A stretch of 5,185 bases of DNA from Nanobdellota archaeon (GTDB lineage Archaea > Nanobdellota > Nanobdellia > Pacearchaeales > GW2011-AR1), in assembly GCA_018829425.1 (NCBI GenBank), contig JAHJUA010000086.1:1-5185 (forward strand), written 5' to 3'. A program made the translations under genes and the position numbers. The notes beneath the pieces are model-generated. The model made no database searches. It was not told the origin of the DNA and saw only the letters and a list, made by a program, of their open reading frames with translations. This document shows, piece after piece, positions 1-4,412 of this stretch. Position 1 is the first letter of the stretch. Each line of letters starts with the position of its first letter.

Positions 1-288
1 GAAGAAGTCGGAGACGTTGTGCCAGAAGTCATGGAATACGAATGGGACACAAACAACACTGAAAATTGGTACATAGACAATGTTACAGGAGAAAAGAAAC
101 TTTACGCGACCGGTTTGGATTACGGGGCTTTGACGCCTATTCTTACAGAAGCAATCAAAGAACTCAAAGTAGAAAAAGATTCTGAGATAGCGTCGTTGAA
201 GAAAGAGAACGCGGACTTACAGAACCAAGTTGATGAATTGAAAGCGCAAATCAATTCAATCAAAGTCCAACTAAACGAAAGCAAATAA
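1..288 (+). CDS. C-terminal part of a peptidase S74 (intramolecular chaperone) domain protein, partial
   Basis: The reading frame is open from the first base and codes for 95 residues before the stop; the true start lies outside the window, and the internal GTG at 19 is not a credible start. The visible part matches the end of the S74/endosialidase chaperone domain: an E-VGDVVPEV segment, then GLDYGALTPILTEAIKELK (near residues 38-56), the characteristic 'vdY..L.p.L.eAIKEL' helix. It then runs into a heptad coiled coil to the end (near residues 60-92), rich in Leu, Ile, Lys and Glu. In this family the domain trimerises a fibre or surface protein and then often cleaves itself off; the catalytic residues would lie upstream and cannot be checked. 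In archaea such proteins are surface adhesins or provirus tail proteins. The fragment cannot distinguish these. A related tail piece occurs at 880-1002. Confidence 0.8.
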   Translation, partial: EEVGDVVPEVMEYEWDTNNTENWYIDNVTGEKKLYATGLDYGALTPILTEAIKELKVEKDSEIASLKKENADLQNQVDELKAQINSIKVQLNESK

Positions 289-297
289 GAAGGGGAA

Positions 298-313
298 CGC
301 TCGCTGCGCTCGC
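298..313. repeat. Short GC-rich direct repeat CGCTCGC-TG-CGCTCGC
   Basis: Two perfect copies of CGCTCGC (298-304 and 307-313) are separated by TG, ten bases after the S74 stop codon, in otherwise AT-rich DNA. It is a direct, not an inverted, repeat, so it does not form a simple hairpin. The rest of 289-382 shows no gene and no T-run. Its role is unknown; it could be a dispersed intergenic element. Confidence 0.5.
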
Positions 314-383
314 CGAAGAATTTATTCAACTTCTAAACGAGAATGTTAATCAACTTTTCAACGGAACCTGACAAATAGCAAAC

Positions 384-391
384 TATATAAA
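384..391 (+). promoter_or_regulatory. TATA box (TATATAAA) of the toxin-antitoxin operon
   Basis: The octamer starts 29 bases before the antitoxin ATG at 413. An archaeal start site about 25 bases below the box centre would fall on or next to the A of that ATG, giving a leaderless mRNA. No Shine-Dalgarno sequence is seen before 413, which agrees. No clear palindromic operator was found between the box and the start codon. Confidence 0.65.
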
Positions 392-412
392 TTTAATTTC
401 ACTCCGGATTTT

Positions 413-595
413 ATGGAGACCCAAAACTTGCCTAAGAATATAAATGAACTAAAAAGTTTTATTCTGGAGATTCTTGGTGAAGCAAATGATAGAATTGTTC
501 CTTATGTATCTGTTGATGAGCAAGAAGAATTAGAAAAATTATACGGAGATTCCCTTTATGAAGAACACGGCTTAAAGGATTCTGCGAGATTATAA
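413..595 (+). CDS. Small putative antitoxin of a RelE/ParE-type module
   Basis: A 60-residue acidic protein lies directly before a RelE-fold toxin gene; its TAA and the toxin's ATG share one base (TAATG), typical of a translationally coupled antitoxin-toxin pair. The protein has a predicted amphipathic helix near residues 9-25 (INELKSFILEILGEAND), then VDEQEELEKLYGDSLYEEHG, an acidic helix suited to wrap a basic toxin. No recognisable ribbon-helix-helix, HTH or AbrB DNA-binding motif is visible, so I do not assign an antitoxin family. The call rests on size, charge, order and overlap. The start is fixed by the TATA box 29 bases upstream. It would bind and neutralise the toxin and might co-repress the operon, although the missing DNA-binding domain makes the latter uncertain. 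Confidence 0.7.
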   Translation: METQNLPKNINELKSFILEILGEANDRIVPYVSVDEQEELEKLYGDSLYEEHGLKDSARL

Positions 596-864
596 TGTAT
601 TCTGTTGAAGTCAGAAGAAAGGTAATTGAATTTATTGATTCTTTGCCCAATTCAAATCTTATTCGAAACAAAATCAGGGATTTGCAAAAGTTCAAAGGAA
701 AAGAAAGATTGAACTTAGATATCGAAAAAATTAGGGGAGCCAAAAAGAACCAAGAACTTTTCCGACTTAGAATCGGTGAAATCAGATTTATCTTTCAGGT
801 CCTAAAATCGGAAAAAATAATTTGGATTAAGGCAGCAGATTACAGAGGCAGAATTTACAAATAA
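595..864 (+). CDS. RelE/ParE-family toxin
   Basis: An 89-residue basic protein with the RelE/ParE layout: N-terminal strand and helices (YSVEVRRKVIEFIDSL, residues 2-17; second helix near 21-33), then the family core FRLRIGEIRFIFQVL (56-70), and a C-terminal strand with DYRGRIYK (82-89). Basic residues R57, R59, R64, R84 and R86 occupy the usual positions of the RNA-binding/cleavage surface in RelE relatives; ParE relatives with the same fold instead poison gyrase, and sequence alone does not separate the two well. The RLRIGEIRFIF block and terminal RGRIY look more RelE-like, making ribosome-dependent mRNA cleavage the likelier activity (inference). It overlaps the antitoxin stop by one base, has no promoter or Shine-Dalgarno of its own, and must be translated by coupling. 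The length is normal and the gene looks intact. Confidence 0.85.
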   Translation: MYSVEVRRKVIEFIDSLPNSNLIRNKIRDLQKFKGKERLNLDIEKIRGAKKNQELFRLRIGEIRFIFQVLKSEKIIWIKAADYRGRIYK

Positions 865-879
865 ACTAGAAAACGTTAA

Positions 880-1002
880 ATGCTTGCAGTTCAAAATATA
901 AATCAGGCTGCCGATATCTCTTCATTAAAGACAGAGAACGAAAAACTTAAATCGCAAGTTGATGATTTACAAAAGCAAATTGATGAGATAATGCGCAGAT
1001 AA
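880..1002 (+). pseudogene. Orphan coiled-coil tail of an S74-type protein (40 codons)
   Basis: An ATG immediately after an in-frame TAA (877-879) opens a 40-residue frame beginning MLAVQNINQAADISSLKTEN and ending in MRR. Residues 11-37 align without gaps to the coiled-coil tail of the S74 protein encoded at 181-261: by hand count 14 of 27 residues are identical, including shared SLK, EN, QVD and QI positions, and about 62% of bases match. The start LAVQNIN resembles the helix that follows the S74 domain in other family members. The chaperone domain itself is missing, so the simplest reading is a remnant left after deletion or insertion of the toxin-antitoxin genes. No TATA octamer lies 29 bases upstream and there is no Shine-Dalgarno, but it begins only 15 bases after the toxin stop, so a translated coiled-coil microprotein in the same operon cannot be excluded. 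Confidence 0.55.
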
Positions 1003-1037
1003 AGTTATTTTTGATTCTAGACAAACCTTTAATTAAA

Positions 1038-1045
1038 TTTATTAA
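1038..1045 (+). promoter_or_regulatory. TATA box (TTTATTAA) of the signal peptidase gene
   Basis: This octamer starts 29 bases before the ATG at 1067, predicting a leaderless transcript. The same octamer at exactly the same distance precedes the gene at 1700. The surroundings (1030-1049) are almost entirely A and T, so the exact edges of the box are uncertain. Confidence 0.55.
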
Positions 1046-1066
1046 ATAACCTCGCCTGAATATTCT

Positions 1067-1669
1067 ATGAAGATTTATAAAAACTCATACTTAGTCATCA
1101 TGATTTTTCTTTTAATTGCAATGGCGGGTATATTTTTTTCAATTACAAAGACTGTTGGCCACTCTGTTAATATCAACGATGTAGTGGAGAAGATTTCTGA
1201 GTCGGGAGATAATTGCACCTTTTTGCAAACGGAGCACATTGTTTCAGGAGTTTCAATGGTTCCTGTTTTGAATCCTTCTGATGAGATTTTGGCTTTTGAG
1301 GGATATTACAATTGCAATTCCGTTGAACGAGGAGATATTGTTTTAGTGGGATTTGATTGGAGAGATAAACCGTTGGTGAAGTTTGCCAGAGGATTGCCCG
1401 GCGATGCTTTCGGTTTGAAACAAGTTGAGGACAAATTTAATATTCTAATCAACGGAGAAGTTCTTGTGAACTCGGAAGGGGATGCCTATGTTATCGATTC
1501 TAAAAAAGCTGATTTGATTTCACTTTATATTGGAGATTATGACGGAGTTATTCCTGTAAATACTTATCTGATAATGGGGAACGACCCGCGCGGAACTTAT
1601 GATAGTACTAAATTCGGTTTGATTGGACAATCAAGTCTTATTGCTAAGGTGCACTCTGAAAAGAATTAA
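1067..1669 (+). CDS. Type I signal peptidase-like protease (S26 family, bacterial-type Ser/Lys signature)
   Basis: A 200-residue protein with one N-terminal membrane segment (about 8-27) and an extracytoplasmic catalytic domain. Family boxes appear in order: SGVSMVP (60-66) with nucleophile Ser63; RGDIVLV (88-94); VKFARGLPGD (104-113), where Lys105 aligns with the general-base Lys of bacterial signal peptidases; and GNDPRGTYDSTKFGLI (171-186), corresponding to the bacterial GDN..NS.DSR..G box. Archaeal and ER SEC11-type enzymes have His in place of this Lys, so the protein belongs to the bacterial-type branch. Two departures stand out: the Arg normally following the Lys is Phe106, and the last box reads GND rather than GDN. 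Cys50 and Cys83 could form a disulfide. The enzyme would remove signal peptides from exported proteins; the next gene encodes one. The start is set by the TATA box 29 bases upstream. Confidence 0.85.
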   Translation: MKIYKNSYLVIMIFLLIAMAGIFFSITKTVGHSVNINDVVEKISESGDNCTFLQTEHIVSGVSMVPVLNPSDEILAFEGYYNCNSVERGDIVLVGFDWRDKPLVKFARGLPGDAFGLKQVEDKFNILINGEVLVNSEGDAYVIDSKKADLISLYIGDYDGVIPVNTYLIMGNDPRGTYDSTKFGLIGQSSLIAKVHSEKN

Positions 1670-1670
1670 G

Positions 1671-1678
1671 TTTATTAA
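1671..1678 (+). promoter_or_regulatory. TATA box (TTTATTAA) of the surface protein gene
   Basis: The octamer starts 29 bases before the ATG at 1700 and only two bases after the signal peptidase stop codon. It is identical in sequence and spacing to the box at 1038, so the two neighbouring genes probably have separate but equivalent leaderless promoters. Confidence 0.6.
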
Positions 1679-1699
1679 TAATTATTTTGTTACATTGAG

Positions 1700-2710
1700 A
1701 TGGCGATTAGGGTAAAAAAAGAGTTTGGATTAGTTTTGATTTTCTTGATTGTGAGCCTTTTCGCTTACCAGTTTGTTAGCGCAGATATAATTTCTCTTAA
1801 TTCTGGAGGCAACAGTGAAGTGATTGTTTCAGTTGATAAATTTGTGGACGGGTTTTTCTTTGGAATTCCTTCTCCTGCCGCCGCGGCAGCTGCTTCTGGA
1901 GATACTACAACTAGTGGAACCACTGGAACAAGCGGGACAACCCCCACGACAACATCTATTTCCTTGAATCCGACATCGCTTAACATAAATATTGGAGTGG
2001 ATACTGTTCAGAGAAAGACCATAAGCGTTACAAATCTAGGGAGTTCTTCAGCAACGGTTTCTGTAACTCAAACTGACCTTAATGATTTAGTTGCTCTTGG
2101 GAGCACAAGTCTCACGATTCCTGCAGGTGGAACTGCGGATTTGAATGTTACTTTCGCGGCACCGAGTGAGTCTGGATCATATAACGGAAAAATAATAATC
2201 GGCGGAAAGGAAGTCCTGGTTACGCTGAATGTTTATGAGGGCTCTCTTCTTTTTGATTCCAACATAGTTGTTCTTAACAGAGATTATACTGCTTTCCAGG
2301 GAGACAAATTAGATACTCTTGTGACTTTGATTCCAGTGGGCGAGCCTACGAGAGTTGACATTACATTAAACTATAAAATAATTGATTATTCAAATAAGAT
2401 TTTCTTTACAAAGGTTGAGACTCTTTTCGTTGGAGATGTGACTGAACTTAAGAGGAGCTTTGATACGGGGGCCCTTCCATCTGGAAGTTATATCTTGAGC
2501 CTTGAGCTTATTTATCCCGGCGGTGTTGCACCTTCGAGCGCGCACTTTATTATTGCAGGTAGAGAAATCCCTGCCATTCTTGGTAAGATGGTTGTAGTTC
2601 TTATTGTGCTCATCCTTCTTGTGGGAATAGCCTTACTTTCCTTGATTATTGTGAGGAGAATTCGGGAAGGAGGGCAGGATGTGCAATCATTAGGCCAAAA
2701 TGAATTTTGA
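1700..2710 (+). CDS. Secreted, C-terminally membrane-anchored Ig-like surface protein
   Basis: A 336-residue type I membrane protein of unrecognised specific family. Residues 1-28 form a Sec signal peptide (basic RVKK, hydrophobic core, cleavage probably at VSA|D). A short segment leads to an alanine run (60-65) and a Ser/Thr/Gly linker (67-86) suited to O-glycosylation. Residues about 87-178 form a beta-sandwich-like domain with the pattern of ASH/BACON or CARDB-type repeats: SLNPTSLNINIG, KTISVTNLG, TIPAGGTADLNVTF, SGSYNGKIIIGG. Asn149-Val-Thr is a possible N-glycosylation site. A second all-beta region spans about 181-287. A membrane helix (297-318) follows, then a basic cytoplasmic tail starting RRIREGG. 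The bulk would face outward. The upstream signal peptidase and matching promoter suggest a joint role in cell-surface biogenesis (inference). A cell-envelope stalk or adhesion protein is possible; function is unknown. Confidence 0.75.
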   Translation: MAIRVKKEFGLVLIFLIVSLFAYQFVSADIISLNSGGNSEVIVSVDKFVDGFFFGIPSPAAAAAASGDTTTSGTTGTSGTTPTTTSISLNPTSLNINIGVDTVQRKTISVTNLGSSSATVSVTQTDLNDLVALGSTSLTIPAGGTADLNVTFAAPSESGSYNGKIIIGGKEVLVTLNVYEGSLLFDSNIVVLNRDYTAFQGDKLDTLVTLIPVGEPTRVDITLNYKIIDYSNKIFFTKVETLFVGDVTELKRSFDTGALPSGSYILSLELIYPGGVAPSSAHFIIAGREIPAILGKMVVVLIVLILLVGIALLSLIIVRRIREGGQDVQSLGQNEF

Positions 2711-2727
2711 TTTCTGGAATGGGAAAG

Positions 2728-2735
2728 TCTATAAA
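2728..2735 (+). promoter_or_regulatory. TATA box (TCTATAAA) of the GTPase gene, with purine-rich BRE-like sequence
   Basis: TCTATAAA starts 29 bases before the ATG at 2757 and is preceded by GGGAAAG (2721-2727), fitting a purine-rich TFB recognition element. The spacing again predicts a leaderless mRNA; no Shine-Dalgarno is present. Confidence 0.65.
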
Positions 2736-2756
2736 TAATTTTCTCTGTCTTTTCTT

Positions 2757-3947
2757 ATGTTAATTGGACTCGTGGGAAAACCTTCGGCAGGAAAGAGCAC
2801 TTTTTTCAAAGCGGCGACTCTCGCAGACGTAGCCATAGCATCTTATCCTTTTACGACGATAAAGCCGAACAATGGAGTTGGTTATGTCAAAGTCGAATGT
2901 ATTGATAAAGAGTTTGGAGTCAAGTGCAATCCCAGCCATGGTTTTTGTGTTGAGGGAAATAGGTTTGTTCCTGTTGAGATGATGGATGTCGCGGGGCTTG
3001 TTCCGGGAGCGAGTGAGGGGAAAGGTTTGGGGAATCAGTTTCTTGATGATTTGCGACAGGCAGATGTTTTCATTCATGTTGTGGATTGCTCTGGGAAGTC
3101 GAATGAAAAGGGAGAGCCGTTGCCCGAAGGGGAAACAAGAGATCCTGCTGAAGATATAAAATTCCTTGATGAAGAATTAGATAAATGGTTTTACAACTTA
3201 TTGATGAAGGTCTGGAAGAGCTTTTCAAAAAAGACTGAAATGGAGAGGGGGAAATTTTCTGAAGCTGTTGCGAAACAGTTTTCGGGTTTGAGGGTTAAGG
3301 AAGAATATGTTAAAGACGTTTTGAGAAATTTGAATTTGAGTGAAAAGCCGAGCGAGTGGAGTGAAAAACAATTGAGAAATTTTGCGGAAGGTCTTCGGAG
3401 AAAGAGCAAGCCGATGATTATTGCTGCTAATAAAATAGATTTGCCCGAGGCTATGGTTAATTACAAAAAACTTAGGGATAACTTTCCAAATTTGAACATT
3501 GTTCCGTGCTCTGCTGATTCAGAGTTGGCTTTGCGAGAGGCGTCAAAGGCAGGGCTTATAGATTACATTCCTGGAGAAAAAGATTTCAAAATTATCGGAG
3601 AGTTGAACGAAAAGCAAAAAGAGGCGCTGGAAGAAATTCGCGAAAAGTTTAAGAATTTCGTCGGCGGAACAGGTGTTCAGTCAATCTTAAACAATGCGGT
3701 TTTTGGACTTCTAGGATATGTTGCGATTTTCCCGGCGAGCGCAAACAAGCTCGGCGATAGCAAAGGGAATATACTTCCTGATTGTTTCTTGTTGCCTCCT
3801 GGTTCGACGGCCTTGGATTTTGCCTACTTTTTACATACTGACTTCGGGAAAAATTTTATCAAAGCCATAGACGCGCGAACGAAGAGGGCTCTGGGGAAAG
3901 GTTACGAGTTGAAAAATAGAGATGCTCTAGAAATTGTGACTCGTTAG
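2757..3947 (+). CDS. YchF/OLA1-related translation-associated GTPase (archaeal type, TGS domain)
   Basis: A 396-residue TRAFAC-class P-loop NTPase of the Obg/YchF group, full length for the archaeal form. The motifs are complete: G1 GKPSAGKST (7-15), G2 region YPFTTIKPN (30-38), G3 DVAGLVPGASEGKGLG (77-92), G4 NKID (225-228) and a G5-like PCSADS (250-255). A helical insert (about 130-215) splits the G domain, as expected for YchF. The C-terminal TGS domain (about 340-396) begins DCFLLPPGSTALDFAYFLHTD. Canonical YchF/OLA1 have a changed G4 (NxxE) and prefer ATP; here the aspartate of NKxD is kept, so GTP specificity is expected. The role is inferred from the family: a ribosome-associated translation or assembly factor. 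The start is supported by the TATA box and by the G1 motif at residue 7. A DUF167 gene follows 44 bases downstream. Confidence 0.93.
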   Translation: MLIGLVGKPSAGKSTFFKAATLADVAIASYPFTTIKPNNGVGYVKVECIDKEFGVKCNPSHGFCVEGNRFVPVEMMDVAGLVPGASEGKGLGNQFLDDLRQADVFIHVVDCSGKSNEKGEPLPEGETRDPAEDIKFLDEELDKWFYNLLMKVWKSFSKKTEMERGKFSEAVAKQFSGLRVKEEYVKDVLRNLNLSEKPSEWSEKQLRNFAEGLRRKSKPMIIAANKIDLPEAMVNYKKLRDNFPNLNIVPCSADSELALREASKAGLIDYIPGEKDFKIIGELNEKQKEALEEIREKFKNFVGGTGVQSILNNAVFGLLGYVAIFPASANKLGDSKGNILPDCFLLPPGSTALDFAYFLHTDFGKNFIKAIDARTKRALGKGYELKNRDALEIVTR

Positions 3948-3962
3948 TTTGTTATGACTGTG

Positions 3963-3978
3963 CCCGACCCGCCCACCC
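3963..3978 (-). other. G-quadruplex motif on the minus strand between the GTPase and DUF167 genes
   Basis: The plus strand reads CCC-GA-CCC-G-CCC-A-CCC, so the minus strand carries four GGG runs with loops of 1, 1 and 2 bases, a textbook short-loop quadruplex pattern (and an i-motif on the plus strand). It is on the template strand for both flanking genes and stands out in AT-rich sequence. It could slow RNA polymerase between the genes or act as an attenuator; function is inferred only. Confidence 0.6.
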
Positions 3979-3991
3979 AAAATTGAATAAA

Positions 3992-4201
3992 ATGAAAATA
4001 AAAATAAATGTGAAACCAAATTCTGGTAAACAGGAAATTGAGAAAGAAGGCGAAGGTTATGTTGTTTGTCTAAAATCGGCGCCGGAGAATGGGAAGGCGA
4101 ATGTTGAACTCCTGAAGTTGTTACAAAGATATTTTAAAAGAGAAGTTAAAATAAAAAGCGGAGTCCGAGGAAGAAATAAAATTATTGAGGTTTTGGAATG
4201 A
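3992..4201 (+). CDS. DUF167 (YggU-family) protein
   Basis: A 69-residue basic protein covering a complete DUF167 domain: MKIKINVKPNSGKQEIE at the N-terminus, then the family signature SAPENGKANVELLKLLQRYF (res. 32-51), and a C-terminal GVRGRNKIIEV block corresponding to the usual G..sR.K.v.i. The family has a small alpha/beta fold and its biochemical role is not established. I chose ATG 3992 rather than the in-frame TTG at 3983 because homologues start with this strand; the frame is open further upstream to the GTPase stop but has no ATG. No TATA octamer lies 29 bases upstream and no Shine-Dalgarno precedes it, so expression probably depends on read-through from the GTPase promoter, past the G-quadruplex motif in the gap. 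Confidence 0.85.
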   Translation: MKIKINVKPNSGKQEIEKEGEGYVVCLKSAPENGKANVELLKLLQRYFKREVKIKSGVRGRNKIIEVLE

Positions 4202-4212
4202 AAATAAGAAAG

Positions 4213-4231
4213 GGTGCTATGATGTAGCACC
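4213..4231 (+). other. Perfect 7-bp hairpin after the DUF167 gene
   Basis: GGTGCTA (4213-4219) pairs fully with TAGCACC (4225-4231) across a five-base loop. It lies 11 bases after the DUF167 stop. There is no T-run after it, so it is not a standard terminator; it may stabilise the 3' end of the mRNA. Its 3' arm overlaps the tRNA-derived segment at 4224-4257. Confidence 0.6.
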
Positions 4232-4257
4232 AAGGTAATGCATATCCCAACAGATAT
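4224..4257 (+). pseudogene. tRNA-Leu remnant: D arm joined to variable arm, anticodon arm missing
   Basis: This segment copies parts of the tRNA gene 98 bases or more downstream. GTAGCA (4224-4229) equals 4322-4327, CAA (4231-4233) equals 4329-4331, GGTAATGCA (4234-4242) equals 4333-4341, and CCCAACAGA (4246-4254) equals 4361-4369, followed by a matching AT. In total 29 of 31 aligned bases match, with one base missing from the D loop. The 19-base anticodon-arm stretch (4342-4360) is replaced by TAT. No acceptor or T stem is recognisable. It cannot be a working tRNA; it is either a decayed duplicate or a small RNA/regulatory element made from tRNA parts. Confidence 0.7.
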
Positions 4258-4278
4258 AACTAAATTATTATCAACAAC

Positions 4279-4286
4279 TATTTAAA
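4279..4286 (+). promoter_or_regulatory. TATA box (TATTTAAA) of the tRNA-ASCH-metallopeptidase unit
   Basis: The octamer begins 29 bases before G4308. Applying the spacing seen at the four protein genes puts the transcript start at that G, which is also the first base of the 7-bp inverted repeat enclosing the tRNA. The pre-tRNA leader would be eight bases long. Confidence 0.6.
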
Positions 4287-4307
4287 CTTTTCCCATTATT
4301 CTTTCTT

Positions 4308-4405
4308 GCAGGGTTGCCCCAGTAGCATCAATGGTAATGCACTCGTCTTAAGAACGAGGTCCCAACAGACATCCGGGTTCGATCCCCGGCTGGGGCGCAC
4401 CCTGC
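4308..4405 (+). repeat. 7-bp inverted repeat enclosing the tRNA (pre-tRNA stem extension)
   Basis: GCAGGGT (4308-4314) is the exact reverse complement of ACCCTGC (4399-4405). With one base (T4315) on the 5' side and two (GC, 4397-4398) on the 3' side, these arms stack beneath the 7-bp acceptor stem, giving a nearly continuous 14-bp helix in the precursor. The processing sites for RNase P and tRNase Z would lie in the small internal loop. Confidence 0.65.
4316..4397 (+). tRNA. tRNA-Leu (anticodon UAA), type II
   Basis: All arms fold. The acceptor is GCCCCAG (4316-4322) with CTGGGGC (4390-4396). The D stem is GCAT/ATGC (4325-4328, 4337-4340) with GG at 4333-4334. The anticodon stem is CTCGT/ACGAG (4342-4346, 4354-4358) with loop CTTAAGA, giving anticodon UAA at 4349-4351 (reads UUA). 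A 14-base variable region (4359-4372) has a 3-bp GTC/GAC stem. The T arm is CCGGG-TTCGATC-CCCGG (4373-4389). CCA is not encoded. Oddities: the discriminator is G4397, whereas archaeal tRNA-Leu normally carries A73 (G73 is usual for tRNA-Ser), and the D loop begins with C4329 where A14 is expected unless that C is an extra base. The variable stem is short. Decoding as Leu rests on the anticodon and class II shape. Confidence 0.88.
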
Positions 4406-4412
4406 CTTTAAA

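Noticed and set aside
120..329. Minus-strand open frame over the S74 tail
   Set aside because: It lies opposite a well-supported coding region and its translation has no recognisable features; other minus-strand frames (459-743, 1765-1986, 2760-3077, 3191-3409, 4593-4799) are rejected likewise.
1008..1012. Five-T run after the coiled-coil remnant as a terminator
   Set aside because: Archaeal termination uses T-rich tracts, but five Ts in AT-rich DNA with no further support is too weak to annotate.
3954..3986. Ten-codon frame (MTVPDPPTQN) before DUF167 as a leader peptide
   Set aside because: It is a by-product of the C-rich tract; no promoter or ribosome-binding site precedes it and no regulatory codon run is present.
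3983..3991. TTG start for the DUF167 gene
   Set aside because: ATG 3992 fits the family N-terminus; neither start has a Shine-Dalgarno, so the more usual codon was preferred.
4213..4231. Hairpin as an intrinsic terminator of the DUF167 gene
   Set aside because: No U-run follows the stem, and archaeal terminators do not normally need a hairpin; kept only as a structure.
4224..4397. tRNA att-site duplication from an integrated element
   Set aside because: Integrases usually duplicate the 3' part with the T arm or the anticodon arm; here both are missing from the copy, the copies are about 100 bases apart, and no integrase gene is present.
4316..4397. Ochre suppressor tRNA
   Set aside because: The anticodon is 5'-UAA-3', which reads the UUA leucine codon; a UAA-stop suppressor would need 5'-UUA-3'.
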